A stretch of 5,763 bases of DNA, from contig CAJONH010000135.1 of the NCBI GenBank assembly GCA_905235825.1, forward strand, positions 1-5,763, given 5' to 3'. The DNA comes from Candidatus Gastranaerophilales bacterium (GTDB taxonomy: Bacteria > Cyanobacteriota > Vampirovibrionia > Gastranaerophilales > Gastranaerophilaceae). The notes beneath the pieces are model-generated. The model made no database searches, was not told where the DNA came from, and saw only the letters and a program-made list of their open reading frames with translations. Position numbers and translations under genes: made by a program. Within the stretch, counting starts at the first letter, position 1; each line of letters opens with the position of its first letter. Below, piece by piece: positions 5,673 through 5,763 of the stretch.

Positions 5673-5720
5673 CAAAAATTCACGATAAGCCGAATGAAAT
5701 GAGGTGTGAGTGAATTTTTG
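5673..5720. repeat. 11-bp inverted repeat after dnaA
   Basis: CAAAAATTCAC (5673-5683) and GTGAATTTTTG (5710-5720) are perfect inverted copies separated by 26 bases. They begin 52 bases after the dnaA stop. The right arm ends in five T and could serve as a weak terminator, or the pair may frame a dispersed intergenic repeat that continues beyond the window. A second, tiny dyad ACTTT/AAAGT (5730-5741) follows. The base composition from about 5684 on is much richer in G than the genes before it. Confidence 0.45.
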
Positions 5721-5763
5721 AGAGTGGCGACTTTAAAAAGTGAGCACGTTGCCGGCGGGGTTG

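Noticed and set aside
5629..5688. Plus-strand mini-ORF of 19 codons just after dnaA (MIKNSKNLNRINRPNKNSR)
   Set aside because: No ribosome site, Asn/Lys-rich as expected from random AT-rich DNA, and it runs into the inverted repeat.
5706..5763. Possible start of a new gene at GTG 5706
   Set aside because: The GAGG is only one base upstream, only 19 codons are visible and the product is not recognisable; kept as an alternative in a finding, not as a feature.

Overview
The window is AT-rich bacterial DNA with short intergenic gaps and Shine-Dalgarno, TTGACA/TATAAT-type and stem-loop signals, as in low-GC bacteria read with the standard code. The two housekeeping genes (a GAD-containing bacterial AspRS and DnaA) are plainly bacterial. 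The overall style would fit an uncultured gut lineage such as the Vampirovibrionia/Gastranaerophilales, but that placement is a guess and not something the sequence proves.

Left part (1-1693): the 3' end of a TupA-like ATP-grasp gene runs through a 4-base TTGA overlap into a 106-residue gene that starts at TTG. Its product has a short charged N-terminus and a Ser/Tyr/Trp/Cys-rich remainder, the look of a modified-peptide precursor. Facing it on the minus strand is a 379-residue U32-like (TIM-barrel, presumably Fe-S) protein with an unusual Cys-rich C-terminal tail. The tail and the small peptide share the spacing LC-x3-C-x2-TC-x-Y.

Control region (1694-1934): this is the densest regulatory stretch. 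A perfect 19-bp inverted repeat lies between two divergent promoters. A near-consensus minus-strand promoter reads toward the U32-like gene, and a plus-strand promoter fires an XRE-family regulator, probably as a leaderless mRNA. The minus transcript meets a textbook intrinsic terminator about 60 bases before the U32-like start codon. The bases around that terminator can also fold into a competing stem, so it looks like an attenuator or the end of a small RNA.

Right part (1935-5620): the XRE regulator and a terminator-like hairpin, then aspS, then dnaA. dnaA seems to have its own extended -10 promoter just after a hairpin that separates it from aspS. No dnaN and no obvious DnaA-box cluster is present. 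The last ~140 bases are non-coding or the very start of something new. They hold an 11-bp inverted repeat and a rise in GC.

Working model (inference): the XRE protein represses itself and the U32-like gene through the shared palindrome. The U32-like enzyme, the ATP-grasp protein and the Cys-rich peptide form a candidate peptide-modification locus lying next to the unrelated housekeeping pair aspS-dnaA.
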